Source: Flavobacteriaceae bacterium (GTDB lineage: Bacteria > Bacteroidota > Bacteroidia > Flavobacteriales > Flavobacteriaceae). Taken from it: a DNA stretch of 64,000 bases. The stretch lies in assembly GCA_947457615.1 (NCBI GenBank), contig CANGWK010000006.1, positions 1-64,000 on the forward strand, written 5' to 3'. Shown in pieces: positions 51,579 to 61,105 of the stretch (the stretch's first letter is position 1; the number at the start of each line of letters is the position of its first letter). The position numbers were made by a program, and so were the translations under genes. The notes below the pieces were generated by a model. That model was not told where the DNA came from, searched no databases, and saw nothing but the letters and a program-made list of their open reading frames with translations.

Positions 51579-53342
51579 TTAGACTAATTGCTTTTCTAAA
51601 ATAGATATAATTTCGACTGCCTTGTCGTAATCTTGCTGAATTGCAACACTTGTGGAAGGCGCATATCTTGCCAACTCACAACTTTCAGTAAGAAGAATAA
51701 ATTCTTTTATTGTAGATTCATCGGCATTTCGCGTAAGCAAAATTTCAGAGATTTTATCTTTACTCATTTCTGAAGTTTCAATGCTCAATTTGGCTTTTAA
51801 GAAATTGTGCATTGCTTTTTCTAAGGCAATATAAAATGGCTCTTTGTGTTGTATTTGTTTTTGAGCTTCTGATAGATATTTCTTGGCCAACGCATTGGTT
51901 TTTCTCTTTTTGTTTCCGACTACATCGGCATCTTCTGCTTCTTTTCTTTTTCTGAAAAGCACTAACGCCGGAATCCCTAAAAATGGCAAAACCATTAAAG
52001 AATAAAACAATCCAGATCCTAAGAAATCATTCGATTTAACAGGCTTTAAAGTGGTTTTTTGTTTAATATAAGCAAATGATTTGCTGACGGTAACAGGTGT
52101 TTTGGAAGTTCCTGAAGGAGTTGTAGCGCCAGAATTAGCAATGCCTGGACCGTCTAAAACATTCAACATGATTTCAGGAGAAGTAATAGTTTTATAACTT
52201 CCAGATCCCAAATCGAAATAAGTAAAACGCATCGGTTTTATGGGAAAATTTCCTTTAGATTGCGGTATGATAGTATATTTATCAGCAATGCTTCCGGTCA
52301 TACCAGAGAGCGGAGTGGTTACCTTTTCACTATGTTGTGGGTCGTACATTTCTAATGTCGACGGAACAACAGGTTTGGGCAAACTAAATAATTTTAAATT
52401 GCCGGTTCCGGTGACGGCAACATCTAGATCTAGAGATTCTCCAAATTTCAATCCCGTTCTTGAAGGCGTAACTTTGAAATTAAATCTCCCAACAGCACCC
52501 GAAAAATCCTCTGGTTTCCCAGCTTCTGGCAAGGCTTTTACATTTATTACATTACTTCCTGCAGAAACGCGTTTGCTATCTTCAACCAATTGTACTTGCC
52601 CAAAAAAATTAGGTCTTCCTTTAGGGACTTGGCAATCAATATCTAGAGATAGAGGTTCTATTTCTAGTTTACCAGATTTTTGTGGATATAGCACGGTTTT
52701 TCGCAATACAACATAGCGGTAGCGTTGGCCTTTAAACATTCCTTCTTCGGCAACTAATTGTTTGATATCAATATTTTGACTCCAAAAATCGTTGTATTTA
52801 GGCTTGTTCAATTCCCGCCAATTGGTAATTCCAATGTTAAAACTAAAATACAGTTTGTAAACCACTGTAATTGGTTCGTTTACATAAGGATTAGTTTTAG
52901 AAATATCGGCAACCAAATATAAATTATCATCTGCTTTTACCGCCGCAGGTTCGTTGGGATCATTAGACTGCTGCGCTGCATTTGTAACATTGATTTTAAT
53001 AGGCAACGTCTTGTAAATTTGCCCGTTAATTTCAATAATTGCTTGACGAATAACAAGATTTCCTTTTTGTAAAGGCAATAAAATATAAGTGTACGATTTT
53101 TGAAAAGAACTCCTACCATTAATCCAAGATTGGCTAATGGATTGACTAGGCCCACCGACTACTCTAAAACCGCAGGCTTCAAAATTTGGAGGCACAAAGT
53201 TATCACCATCTTCATTCATAGAAAAATCAATGCGGACTCTTTCATTTAATCCCAAGGTGTTTTTACTCACGTTTGCTTCAAATTTTACTTGAGCAAACAA
53301 GAAGTTGGTAGCTATTAAAAATAAGATTAAATATCTTTTCAT
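51579..53342 (-). CDS. batD: BatD family protein
   Basis: 587 residues. Signal peptide (ends LFAQ), BatD extracytoplasmic domain (KNTLGLNERVRIDFSMNEDGDNFVPPNFEACGFRVVGGPSQS, KSYTYILLPLQKGNLVI), a membrane helix near 445-465 (FYSLMVLPFLGIPALVLF), and a cytoplasmic tail of about 110 residues. Likely forms a complex with the VWA proteins BatA and BatB. Confidence 0.9.
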   Translation of the reverse strand: MKRYLILFLIATNFLFAQVKFEANVSKNTLGLNERVRIDFSMNEDGDNFVPPNFEACGFRVVGGPSQSISQSWINGRSSFQKSYTYILLPLQKGNLVIRQAIIEINGQIYKTLPIKINVTNAAQQSNDPNEPAAVKADDNLYLVADISKTNPYVNEPITVVYKLYFSFNIGITNWRELNKPKYNDFWSQNIDIKQLVAEEGMFKGQRYRYVVLRKTVLYPQKSGKLEIEPLSLDIDCQVPKGRPNFFGQVQLVEDSKRVSAGSNVINVKALPEAGKPEDFSGAVGRFNFKVTPSRTGLKFGESLDLDVAVTGTGNLKLFSLPKPVVPSTLEMYDPQHSEKVTTPLSGMTGSIADKYTIIPQSKGNFPIKPMRFTYFDLGSGSYKTITSPEIMLNVLDGPGIANSGATTPSGTSKTPVTVSKSFAYIKQKTTLKPVKSNDFLGSGLFYSLMVLPFLGIPALVLFRKRKEAEDADVVGNKKRKTNALAKKYLSEAQKQIQHKEPFYIALEKAMHNFLKAKLSIETSEMSKDKISEILLTRNADESTIKEFILLTESCELARYAPSTSVAIQQDYDKAVEIISILEKQLV

Positions 53343-53373
53343 TTTTGTAATTCGTAATTTTTATTCTTAATTA

Positions 53374-54138
53374 TTACCAGTCTTTCTCTGGTTTTTTAGG
53401 ATTTGCTTGCACTTTTTGAGCGTTTACTTTCTCTTGCACTTTTTTCTCCTCATTATTCACAGCATCCAGAAGATTGTCAATTCGTTGTTTAGATGCACCA
53501 CTTGGTTTTGGCTGTGGTTTATCTTCATTTCCTTTGTCTTGTTTATCTTTTTTGTCGTTGCCGTCTTTTTTATCTTTGTCTTTGTTATCGCCTTTATCTT
53601 TTTTGTCGTCCTTTTTGTCCTTATTTGGATCTTTCTTATCGTCCTTTTTATCCTTGTCTTTGTTCTTATCTTTATTTTTGTCTTTGTCCTTGTTTTTATC
53701 TTTCGGTGGCGGATTATCCTTCAGCATTTTTTTTGCTAAAGCATAATTGTAACGCGTTTCATCATCGGAAGGATCGTTTCGTAGGGCATTTTTATAGGCT
53801 TCTACCGCATTAGAATAATCCTTTTCTTTCATCATAGAATTACCAATATTGTGGAATGCTTGGTGTTTTTCGGCTTTGGTTTTAGCATCTTTTATAGCTT
53901 TTTCAAATTGGTATTTGGCCTCGGCAGGTTGGTTTTGTTTGTAAATGGTGGTTCCTAAATTATAGGATGCAATAGATTTCTTTTTGAACTTCGCTTGCGA
54001 TAAACGGTAATCTGCCTCCGCATCCACGTAGTTTTTGTCTGCAAATTTTTCATTACCATTTGGCAAGAATTTATCCTTCTCTTGGGCTTTCACCACAAAA
54101 GAAATTAGAATTAAACAAAATGCTATATATTTTTTCAT
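53374..54138 (-). CDS. batC: BatC: TPR protein with a Lys/Asp-rich tail
   Basis: 254 residues with signal peptide (ends FVVKAQ). TPR units at about 35-130 (YNLGTTIYKQNQPAEAKYQFEKAI, HNIGNSMMKEKDYSNAVEAYKNALRNDPSDDETRYNYALAKK). Residues ~142-235 are a low-complexity run of KDK/NKD/DKK repeats, giving long antisense Leu/Ser/Phe frames on the plus strand that are not genes. It should be a periplasmic scaffold of the Bat complex. Confidence 0.88.
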   Translation of the reverse strand: MKKYIAFCLILISFVVKAQEKDKFLPNGNEKFADKNYVDAEADYRLSQAKFKKKSIASYNLGTTIYKQNQPAEAKYQFEKAIKDAKTKAEKHQAFHNIGNSMMKEKDYSNAVEAYKNALRNDPSDDETRYNYALAKKMLKDNPPPKDKNKDKDKNKDKNKDKDKKDDKKDPNKDKKDDKKDKGDNKDKDKKDGNDKKDKQDKGNEDKPQPKPSGASKQRIDNLLDAVNNEEKKVQEKVNAQKVQANPKKPEKDW

Positions 54139-54186
54139 ATAATTTAAACCTGTAATTTGGGAATTAAATAGTTTGTATTAAACTCC

Positions 54187-54236
54187 CAAAACCTCACCCC
54201 CGGAACCTCTCCAAAGGAGAGGGGTGCCGAACTGTG
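54187..54236. repeat. CCCTCTCCTTTGGAGAGG repeat, spacer copy
   Basis: ACCTCACCCCCGGAACCTCT followed by the palindrome CTCTCCAAAGGAGAG. Inverse copy of the second half of the repeat within ileS (41185-41277). Lies between batB and batC. Confidence 0.7.
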
Positions 54237-54242
54237 ATTATT

Positions 54243-55292
54243 TTATGTTATTTTTTCTTCATTAAACAAATTCATTCTTCGAACCCACTTGGTTTTTCTT
54301 TCTGTTAAAAATATATCCAAAAACAAGCAAAAAAATCCAAATCCTAAAAACCATTGGAATTGCGATTTATAATCGGCCATCATAGTACCTTCAAATTCGG
54401 TTTTTTGAGTGTTATCCAATACTTTTTTTACGTAATCTAAAACGGTTTTGGTAGAATTTCCATCTACATAACCTCCCCCTTTAGTGCTTTTGGCAATAGC
54501 CGCCAAAACAGAAGCATTCCTTTTGGTAACCACCACTTGGTTGTCTTGGTCTTTTTGAAAACTTTCTACAACGCCATTTCTTTTTAACGGAATAGGACCT
54601 CCATTTTCGGTTCCAACACCAACGGTAATTATTTTTAATCCTAATTTTTGAGCATCCTCTGCAGAATTTTGCGCATTGTCCGAGTGGTCTTCCCCATCGG
54701 ATATAATCACTAACAACTTATTGGTTTTGTCTTTTTTGTCAAAGAAATTATTGGCGGCCAAATCAATTGCTTGGTCGATAGAAGTTCCTTGGGAAGATAT
54801 CATTCCGGGATTCATCGTTTGCAAAAACATCTTAGCCACAGCATAATCGGAAGTCATTGGTAATACCGGAAATGCACTCCCCGAATAGGCAATAATTCCT
54901 ATTCTGTCGCTTCCCAATTGGTTGATTAATTGCGAGACGATTTGTTTACTTTTTTCTAAGCGATTTGGAGCAACGTCTTCCGCTAGCATACTTTTGGAAA
55001 CGTCAATTGCGAAAACAATATCTATTCCTTGGCGTTTTACTTTTTCCATTTTGACTCCCATTTTTGGGTTAACCAATGCCAAAATTAAAAATGTCAACCC
55101 CAATACTACCAATATAAATTTGAAAGTCGGCTTGAACAACGATTTCTCCGGACTTAATTTTTTTACTAAATCCAAATCACCAAATGCTGCCTGTTTTTTG
55201 CGTTTCCAATATTGTACATATAGAAATAGTAGCACCAATAATGGCACAACAAATAACAGATACAAATATCCTTTTTCTTCTAATTCGTACAT
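54243..55292 (-). CDS. batB: BatB: von Willebrand factor A membrane protein
   Basis: 349 residues: N-terminal helices (8-27 and about 57-75), a VWA domain from about 90 with the MIDAS motif DVSKS (DIVFAIDVSKSMLAEDVAPNRLEKSKQI), TSDYAVAK, VIISDGEDHSD, and a C-terminal helix near 315-335. Inner-membrane protein facing the periplasm. It follows batA with a short word-repeat spacer. Confidence 0.92.
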   Translation of the reverse strand: MYELEEKGYLYLLFVVPLLVLLFLYVQYWKRKKQAAFGDLDLVKKLSPEKSLFKPTFKFILVVLGLTFLILALVNPKMGVKMEKVKRQGIDIVFAIDVSKSMLAEDVAPNRLEKSKQIVSQLINQLGSDRIGIIAYSGSAFPVLPMTSDYAVAKMFLQTMNPGMISSQGTSIDQAIDLAANNFFDKKDKTNKLLVIISDGEDHSDNAQNSAEDAQKLGLKIITVGVGTENGGPIPLKRNGVVESFQKDQDNQVVVTKRNASVLAAIAKSTKGGGYVDGNSTKTVLDYVKKVLDNTQKTEFEGTMMADYKSQFQWFLGFGFFCLFLDIFLTERKTKWVRRMNLFNEEKIT

Positions 55293-55302
55293 TTTCTTTG
55301 GG

Positions 55303-55336
55303 TTTTAGGTTTTAGGTCTGAATCTAAAAACATAAA
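55303..55336. repeat. GGTTTTA word repeat between batA and batB
   Basis: GGGTTTTAGGTTTTAGGTCT, tandem heptamers, in the 77-bp spacer. Confidence 0.5.
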
Positions 55337-55369
55337 ATCTATTTTCTTTATTCTTTTATCTATTTTTTT

Positions 55370-56374
55370 TTATATAAAACTTCTAAAAATGGTGTTTCTC
55401 AATAAAACTTCAACCAACAATAAAATCCCTGCGATCCAAACAAAAAATCTGAATTTTTCGTCGTAATCATAAAATTTCAACTCTTGTATTTCGGTAGTTT
55501 CTAATTTATTGATTTCATTGTAAATGCTTTCTAACTTGCTGTTGCTATTGGCTCTAAAGTATTTTCCACCGGTGTTTCTAGCAATAGTTTTCATCAATTT
55601 CTCATCAATTTCAACTGGCATCATTTTGTATAAAAAATCCCTTCCGTTAGGAGCATAAGCATACGGGAATTCGGCCATACCATTAGTTCCTATTCCGATG
55701 GTGTAAACTTTAATGCCGTATTCTTTTGCAATTTCCGAAGCAGTTTCTGGTTCAATAAAACCCGAATTATTTACTCCATCGGTAAGCAAAATGATAATCT
55801 TGCTTTTGGCTTTACTATCTTTTAAGCGGTTTACAGCCGTTGTCAATCCCATACCAATTCCAGTTCCGTCTTGTAAAACCTTGTCGTATTTAATATCTTC
55901 AATTGCTTCTTTTACAATTGCTTTATCGCTAGTAACGGGTGTTTTGGTATAGGCTTCGGCGGCATAAACTACCACACCAATCCTGTCGTTTGGTCTGGCA
56001 TCCACAAAATTAGAAGCCACTTCCTTCAAGGCTTCCATACGGTTTGGTCGCAAATCTTTGGCCAACATACTGCTAGAAAGATCAATTGCCATAACAATAT
56101 CAATTCCTTTGGTAGTTTTAGTTTGGTTACTAATATCCACTGTTCTTGGACGTGCTAGGGCAATGATTAAAGAGCTCAAAGCCACGATTCTTAAAACATT
56201 TAAATAAGGTTTTAATTTTGCTAAAATAGATTTAGATGTTTTAAAACCGCTAACCGAACTTATTTTTAAGGTTGCCGATTGTTGCTTGCGTTTAAAGAAA
56301 ATCCATGCTATTGCAAATGGAAGCACCAAAAACAACCAAAAAAATTCCGGATTTAAAAAAGTTATTTTATCCAT
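55370..56374 (-). CDS. batA: BatA: von Willebrand factor A membrane protein
   Basis: 334 residues: two N-terminal helices (12-28, about 57-75), VWA domain with MIDAS motif DLSSS (DIVMAIDLSSSMLAKDLRPNRMEALKEV), TSDKAIVKEAIEDI, ILLTDGVNNSGFIEPETA, and a C-terminal helix (FFVWIAGILLLVEVLL). The start overlaps the stop of the upstream BatD-like gene by one base (TAATG). Confidence 0.93.
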   Translation of the reverse strand: MDKITFLNPEFFWLFLVLPFAIAWIFFKRKQQSATLKISSVSGFKTSKSILAKLKPYLNVLRIVALSSLIIALARPRTVDISNQTKTTKGIDIVMAIDLSSSMLAKDLRPNRMEALKEVASNFVDARPNDRIGVVVYAAEAYTKTPVTSDKAIVKEAIEDIKYDKVLQDGTGIGMGLTTAVNRLKDSKAKSKIIILLTDGVNNSGFIEPETASEIAKEYGIKVYTIGIGTNGMAEFPYAYAPNGRDFLYKMMPVEIDEKLMKTIARNTGGKYFRANSNSKLESIYNEINKLETTEIQELKFYDYDEKFRFFVWIAGILLLVEVLLRNTIFRSFI

Positions 56375-57999
56375 TATTCTTTGTCGTTTTTAAGTTCTAC
56401 CGAATTGATAATGCGCTCCAAAATCTTTTTACCATATTCGTCCCCTTCTTTATAGCAAACCACTATTTCTTGTAATCCGCCATCTTGTTTGAACAACAAA
56501 ATTTCATAATATAATTTCTGACTTTTATTTTGGATTTTATCCAACATCGTCATCGTGCCATACGCTTTAACTCCAGTAATGCCTTTTACCGTTTTGAAAT
56601 CTTCTTGTTTGAAAATTATATTTTGACCACCCATTGCTTCCCAAGATTTGGTATTTCCCTCTAGAACGGTATCAAAATTTACTTCTGTTTCCGATTTATA
56701 TTTTAATGTGGAAACCACTATATTAAAAGAATCCATCATGCTTCCGTAACCAAACATTTGCATTTCTTTCAAAACAGCGAAAGCGTCTTTAGGGAGGACT
56801 TTGCTAACATCCATTCGTTTCAAAACTTTTGGCGTTTCAATTTTTATCCCTGGATTTCCATATTCACTATACACCCATTCACCCTCCGCCAATTCTTTTG
56901 TCGGCTGACCAATAAAATTGTCTTTTACATAATCCCATCCTTTAAAATAAATTAAAGTCAACAACGATAATAATAATATGGTGATTACAATTCCGATTGT
57001 GGTAATAATTCGAGCTTGTTTTTGTTTTTTTAACTTTTGAATTCTAGCTAATTCACGCTGTTGTTCGTTCCATGCTTCCAATTCATCGTTTTTTTCTACA
57101 ACCGTCGGAATGGCTTTGTGAATGGTAACTATAGAACTGGAAATACGTTTTTTATCTTCTTCAATTTCAAAATCTAATGGTTTTACTTTAGCAAATTTTA
57201 CTAAATCGGCTTGCATCAAAACCTTTTCCAGATTCTCTAAAGTTGCCGCAGAAAGTTTCAGTTTCTTTTGATTTGCCACTCTTCGCAAACCTGCAATAAG
57301 TTCAGAAGTAGTGCTTTCCATAGCAGGAATTTCGATTTCTTCTTCGATATAATTTCGAGCGATATTGGTAAGTTCTGAATAATAGGATTTAACTTCTCCC
57401 TTTTGCCATAATTCTTTGGTCTCTAATTGTTGCAAAAGTGACGTTGCTTTTTCAATCGCAGAAGTGTAAACTAGCTCTTCTTGTTTTGGTCGGTTTTGGT
57501 GTTTTCTAATTAACCAATAGGCCAAGGCTGTAATTCCTAATAAAACTAGAATTCCTAATAAATATTTCCACCAATTGCTTGAAGTTTCTGCTTGTGCAAC
57601 GTCTTTAACGTCGTACATTTTTTGCTTTAAAGTATCCACTTTTACATTGAAAACCTCCACTTTTAAACTATCTGAAAAGGTTGGTTTCCCGTTAATCAAT
57701 ATGGCAATTCTAGGAATAGTAAATTTGCCAGAATCGAATTGGGTTACTCCGTATTTCTTAATCAATTCCCATTTATCGTTGGTTTTTACCGTATCAATTT
57801 TATAGGAATTTATTACCTCTAGCGCACCAAAGTTTTTTGCTTTCGGAAAAACTACTTTGTCTTTATTAGAAACCGATGCTTTCAAAGTTATCTTGAACTC
57901 GGCTCCAATTTTATTTCGAGTTGTGTCAATAGAAGTAGTGACTTTTTGGGCAAAAAGTGTTGAAGTGAATACTAATAGAAATACTAATTTAAGCTTCAT
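56374..57999 (-). CDS. BatD-like protein of the MoxR-Bat operon
   Basis: 541 residues: signal peptide (ends STLFAQ), a BatD-like N-terminal beta domain (about 20-120: TRNKIGAEFKITLKASVSNKDKVVFPKAKNFGALEVINSYKIDTV), a membrane helix near 140-160, a cytoplasmic helical part (about 180-300), a second helix near 330-350, and a C-terminal beta region of about 150 residues. Two BatD-like proteins in one operon suggest a paired role. The function of the C-terminal part is unknown. Confidence 0.8.
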   Translation of the reverse strand: MKLKLVFLLVFTSTLFAQKVTTSIDTTRNKIGAEFKITLKASVSNKDKVVFPKAKNFGALEVINSYKIDTVKTNDKWELIKKYGVTQFDSGKFTIPRIAILINGKPTFSDSLKVEVFNVKVDTLKQKMYDVKDVAQAETSSNWWKYLLGILVLLGITALAYWLIRKHQNRPKQEELVYTSAIEKATSLLQQLETKELWQKGEVKSYYSELTNIARNYIEEEIEIPAMESTTSELIAGLRRVANQKKLKLSAATLENLEKVLMQADLVKFAKVKPLDFEIEEDKKRISSSIVTIHKAIPTVVEKNDELEAWNEQQRELARIQKLKKQKQARIITTIGIVITILLLSLLTLIYFKGWDYVKDNFIGQPTKELAEGEWVYSEYGNPGIKIETPKVLKRMDVSKVLPKDAFAVLKEMQMFGYGSMMDSFNIVVSTLKYKSETEVNFDTVLEGNTKSWEAMGGQNIIFKQEDFKTVKGITGVKAYGTMTMLDKIQNKSQKLYYEILLFKQDGGLQEIVVCYKEGDEYGKKILERIINSVELKNDKE

Positions 58000-58013
58000 T
58001 TTATTTTGTTACA

Positions 58014-58040
58014 CCTAAAACAGGTTAAAAACCTGTTAGG
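58014..58040. repeat. ACAGG/CCTGT-type hairpin, copy 3
   Basis: CCTAAAACAGGTT and AACCTGTTAGG form a hairpin in the 50-bp spacer between the DUF58 gene and the BatD-like gene. Same family as 30359-30384 and the core of 48443-48485. Confidence 0.55.
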
Positions 58041-58049
58041 ATATTTATT

Positions 58050-58916
58050 TTATCTCGATTTAAAATAACCCAATAATTTGGTTACATAACTTTCATCCAC
58101 ACGGGTGTTTACCGTTCCCGAGCCACATTTAGAAAATATTTCTTTAAAATACATTACCTTCTCGTGGTAGTTTTTTTCATAGTGCATTCGAACGCTTTTG
58201 GAACTCGTATCTACAACTAGAATTTCTCCCGTTTCGGCATCTTCCATTTCTACCATTCCGATGTTTGGCATTTTTTCTTCGCGAATATCGTAGACTCGAA
58301 TTCCCGTGATATCGTGTTTTTTACCTGCAATTTTCAACGTTTTTTCGTAATCTTCTTCCACCATAAAATCGGAAATCAGAAATACGATTGCTTTTTTCTT
58401 TTGCGTAGCCGATAAAAATTTAAGGGCTTGCGTTAAATCGGTTTTCTTACTTTTGGGCTGGAATTCAATTAATTCGCGGATGATTCGCAACACATGGGAT
58501 TTTCCTTTTTTAGGCGGAATATACAATTCAATGCCATCGGAAAATAAAATCAAACCTATTTTATCGTTATTTTGTGTTGCCGAAAATGCCATTGTTGCAG
58601 CAATTTCAGTAACTATTTCACTTTTGATTTGGCTTTTAGTTCCGAAACTTTCCGAACCCGAAATATCAACCATTAACATCATAGTAAGTTCGCGTTCTTC
58701 TTCAAAAACTTTTACGTGTGCTTCGTTATATCTTGCCGTAACATTCCAATCGATGGCGCGAATATCGTCACCAAACTGGTATTGGCGCACTTCCGAGAAG
58801 GTCATACCGCGTCCTTTAAACGACGTTTGGTATTCCCCCGAAAAGATGTGATCGCTCAATCGTCGGGTTTTGATTTCTATTTTACGAACTTTACTAAGTA
58901 GGTCTTTCGTCTCCAT
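58050..58916 (-). CDS. DUF58 domain-containing protein
   Basis: 288 residues. The DUF58 signature GRGMTFSEVRQYQFGDDIRAIDWNVTARYNEAHVKVFEEERELTMMLMVDISGSESFG merges into a VWA-like fold with its MIDAS sequence DISGS. DUF58 proteins usually lie next to MoxR ATPases, as here, and link them to VWA partners. Confidence 0.92.
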   Translation of the reverse strand: METKDLLSKVRKIEIKTRRLSDHIFSGEYQTSFKGRGMTFSEVRQYQFGDDIRAIDWNVTARYNEAHVKVFEEERELTMMLMVDISGSESFGTKSQIKSEIVTEIAATMAFSATQNNDKIGLILFSDGIELYIPPKKGKSHVLRIIRELIEFQPKSKKTDLTQALKFLSATQKKKAIVFLISDFMVEEDYEKTLKIAGKKHDITGIRVYDIREEKMPNIGMVEMEDAETGEILVVDTSSKSVRMHYEKNYHEKVMYFKEIFSKCGSGTVNTRVDESYVTKLLGYFKSR

Positions 58917-58920
58917 TTTA

Positions 58921-58985
58921 ATGAGTGCTTAGTGTTCAGTGTTCGGTGCTCAGTCTGATTACTTAACACGGAACACTGCCAACTA
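58921..58985. repeat. CAGTGTTCGGTG-type word repeat between moxR and the DUF58 gene
   Basis: AGTGTTCAGTGTTCGGTGCT and ACACGGAACACTGCC make an imperfect inverted pair in the spacer. Same vocabulary as at 61043. Confidence 0.55.
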
Positions 58986-58988
58986 AAT

Positions 58989-59993
58989 TTAAGGTACCTC
59001 TATTTCGTTTACGATTTTGTTGATAATATCTACAGAGGTAATATTTTCGGCTTCGGCTTCATACGTAATTCCAATTCTGTGGCGCAACACATCGTGAACT
59101 ACAGCGCGAACGTCTTCTGGAATTACATAACCACGACGTTTGATAAAGGCATAACATTTAGCAGCGGTTGCTAAGTTGATGCTTCCACGTGGAGAAGATC
59201 CAAAACTGATAAGGGGTTTAAGACTTTCTAGTTTGTATTGCTCAGGATAACGGGTTGCAAAAATAATATCTAAAATATATTTTTCTATTTTTTCATCCAT
59301 ATAAACTTCACGAACGGCTTCCTGCGCGCGCAAGATTTGATCTACTGAAACTACTTGGTTTACTTTTTCGTAAGCGCCTTTTAAGTTTTGACGAACCACC
59401 ATACGTTCCTCTTCCATCTTAGGATAATCGATAACAGTTTTAAGCATAAAACGATCCACTTGCGCTTCTGGTAAAGGATAAGTTCCTTCTTGCTCAATTG
59501 GATTTTGCGTTGCCAATACTAAAAATGGTCGATCTAATTTAAAAGTAGTATCGCCTATGGTAACTTGTTTTTCTTGCATAGCTTCCAACAAAGCTGATTG
59601 CACTTTGGCAGGCGCACGATTGATCTCATCTGCAAGGACAAAATTTGCAAAAATTGGTCCTTTTTTAATAGAGAATTCGTTAGCTTTAATATTGTAAATC
59701 ATTGTGCCAATAACATCGGCAGGCAATAAATCAGGAGTAAACTGGATTCTACTAAAACTTCCGTGGATAGCCTGCGATAATGTGTTAATTGCTAGGGTCT
59801 TTGCTAATCCGGGAACTCCTTCAAGTAAGATGTGTCCTTGTCCTAAAAGTCCAATTAACAATCGCTCTACCATGTGTTTTTGACCCACGATTACTTTATT
59901 CATTTCCATGGTAAGTAAGTCGATAAAGGCACTTTCTCTTTCAATTTTTTCATTGATTGCTCTAATGTCTAAAGCAGCAACATTTTCTTCCAT
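58989..59993 (-). CDS. MoxR family AAA ATPase
   Basis: 334 residues. Walker A LLEGVPGLAKT, Walker B FVLADEINRAPAKVQSALLEAMQEKQVTI, sensor 1 LVLATQNPIEQEGTYPLPEAQVDRFM. MoxR ATPases act as chaperones for VWA proteins, here BatA/BatB. First gene of the operon; the spacer to the divergent aldo/keto reductase holds the promoter but no convincing consensus was found. Confidence 0.95.
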   Translation of the reverse strand: MEENVAALDIRAINEKIERESAFIDLLTMEMNKVIVGQKHMVERLLIGLLGQGHILLEGVPGLAKTLAINTLSQAIHGSFSRIQFTPDLLPADVIGTMIYNIKANEFSIKKGPIFANFVLADEINRAPAKVQSALLEAMQEKQVTIGDTTFKLDRPFLVLATQNPIEQEGTYPLPEAQVDRFMLKTVIDYPKMEEERMVVRQNLKGAYEKVNQVVSVDQILRAQEAVREVYMDEKIEKYILDIIFATRYPEQYKLESLKPLISFGSSPRGSINLATAAKCYAFIKRRGYVIPEDVRAVVHDVLRHRIGITYEAEAENITSVDIINKIVNEIEVP

Positions 59994-60163
59994 AAATTCT
60001 ATTTTTATAGTATTCTAAAGGTTCAAAATTTTAACATTTCAAAATTGAAAATTTTATCACTAAGACAATGTTAATAATGCGTTAAAACTTACTTTGAATT
60101 GTTGGTTTTAAGGATGATTTATGATTTTGTTTTAGTAATTTTAAACTTTTTAATAGAAATAAC

Positions 60164-61033
60164 ATGAAAACTATATTATCGCCTATTATTGCCGGAACTA
60201 TGAATTGGGGAGTGTGGGATAAAAATCTTAGCACAGAAGAAATGGCTCATTTGATACATATATGTATTGAAAATAATATTACCACTTTTGACCACGCCGA
60301 TATCTATGGTGGCTACACTACCGAAGAACAATTTGGAAAAGCATTTTCTGAAAGTTCAATTTCTCGTGACAAAATGCAATTAATTTCAAAATGTGGAATT
60401 CAAGCTGTTGCAGACAACAGAACTACTACTTTGAAACATTATGATTATTCAAAAAAACACATTGTGTGGTCAGTGGAAAATTCACTTAAAAATCTTCAAA
60501 CCGATTATTTAGATGTTTTGCTATTACACCGCCCGAGTCCTTTAATGGTCGCTGATGAAATTGCCGAGGCAGTAGAAAAACTAAAATCAGAAGGGAAGAT
60601 AATTGATTTTGGTTTATCCAATTTTAATACTTTACAAAGTGAACTAATTCGAAGTAAAACTGAAATTAGTTACAATCAAATTCAGTTTTCGGCAACGCAC
60701 TACGAAGCAATGTTGGACGGCCGTTTAGATTATATGCAATTGAACAATATAACGCCAATGTGTTGGAATCCGCTGGGAAATGTTTTTAGAGAAGATATTG
60801 ATCAAACCCGAAGATTAAAAAAACTATTGGTACAATTGGTAGAAAAATATGGTGTAGGTTCGGATACTATTCTCTTGGCATGGATTTTAAAACATCCATC
60901 TCACATACATCCCGTTGCAGGAACAGTAAACATTGCTCGAATTCAATCGTTAATGAAAGCAGTAGAATTACCCCTTGACAACCTAGATTGGTTTGCAATT
61001 TGGACCGAAAGTATGGGGAATAAAGTTCCTTAA
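60164..61033 (+). CDS. Aldo/keto reductase (YdhF-like)
   Basis: 289 residues of the AKR fold. Catalytic Asp and Tyr in TFDHADIYGGYTTEEQFG, Lys in QLISKCGI, His in VLLLHRPSPL; the C-terminal part has ILKHPSHIHPVAGTVNIARIQ. NADPH-dependent reductase of an unknown carbonyl substrate. Cytoplasmic. Followed by a perfect hairpin. Confidence 0.92.
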   Translation: MKTILSPIIAGTMNWGVWDKNLSTEEMAHLIHICIENNITTFDHADIYGGYTTEEQFGKAFSESSISRDKMQLISKCGIQAVADNRTTTLKHYDYSKKHIVWSVENSLKNLQTDYLDVLLLHRPSPLMVADEIAEAVEKLKSEGKIIDFGLSNFNTLQSELIRSKTEISYNQIQFSATHYEAMLDGRLDYMQLNNITPMCWNPLGNVFREDIDQTRRLKKLLVQLVEKYGVGSDTILLAWILKHPSHIHPVAGTVNIARIQSLMKAVELPLDNLDWFAIWTESMGNKVP

Positions 61034-61042
61034 ATAAGTAGG

Positions 61043-61086
61043 CAGTGCTCGGTGTTCAGTGGGCCTTTACTGAACACCGAGCACTG
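61043..61086. repeat. Perfect 18-bp inverted repeat of the CAGTGTTC family
   Basis: CAGTGCTCGGTGTTCAGT (61043-61060) and its exact complement (61069-61086) around an 8-base loop. Further CACTGAACACTGAACAC words continue to 61102. The strong stem may end or slow transcription after the reductase gene. Confidence 0.8.
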
Positions 61087-61105
61087 AACACTGAACACTA
61101 AAATT

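Noticed and set aside
53407..53813. Long Leu/Ser/Phe-rich frames on the plus strand
   Set aside because: Antisense shadows of the Lys/Asp repeat tail of BatC; no start context or domain.
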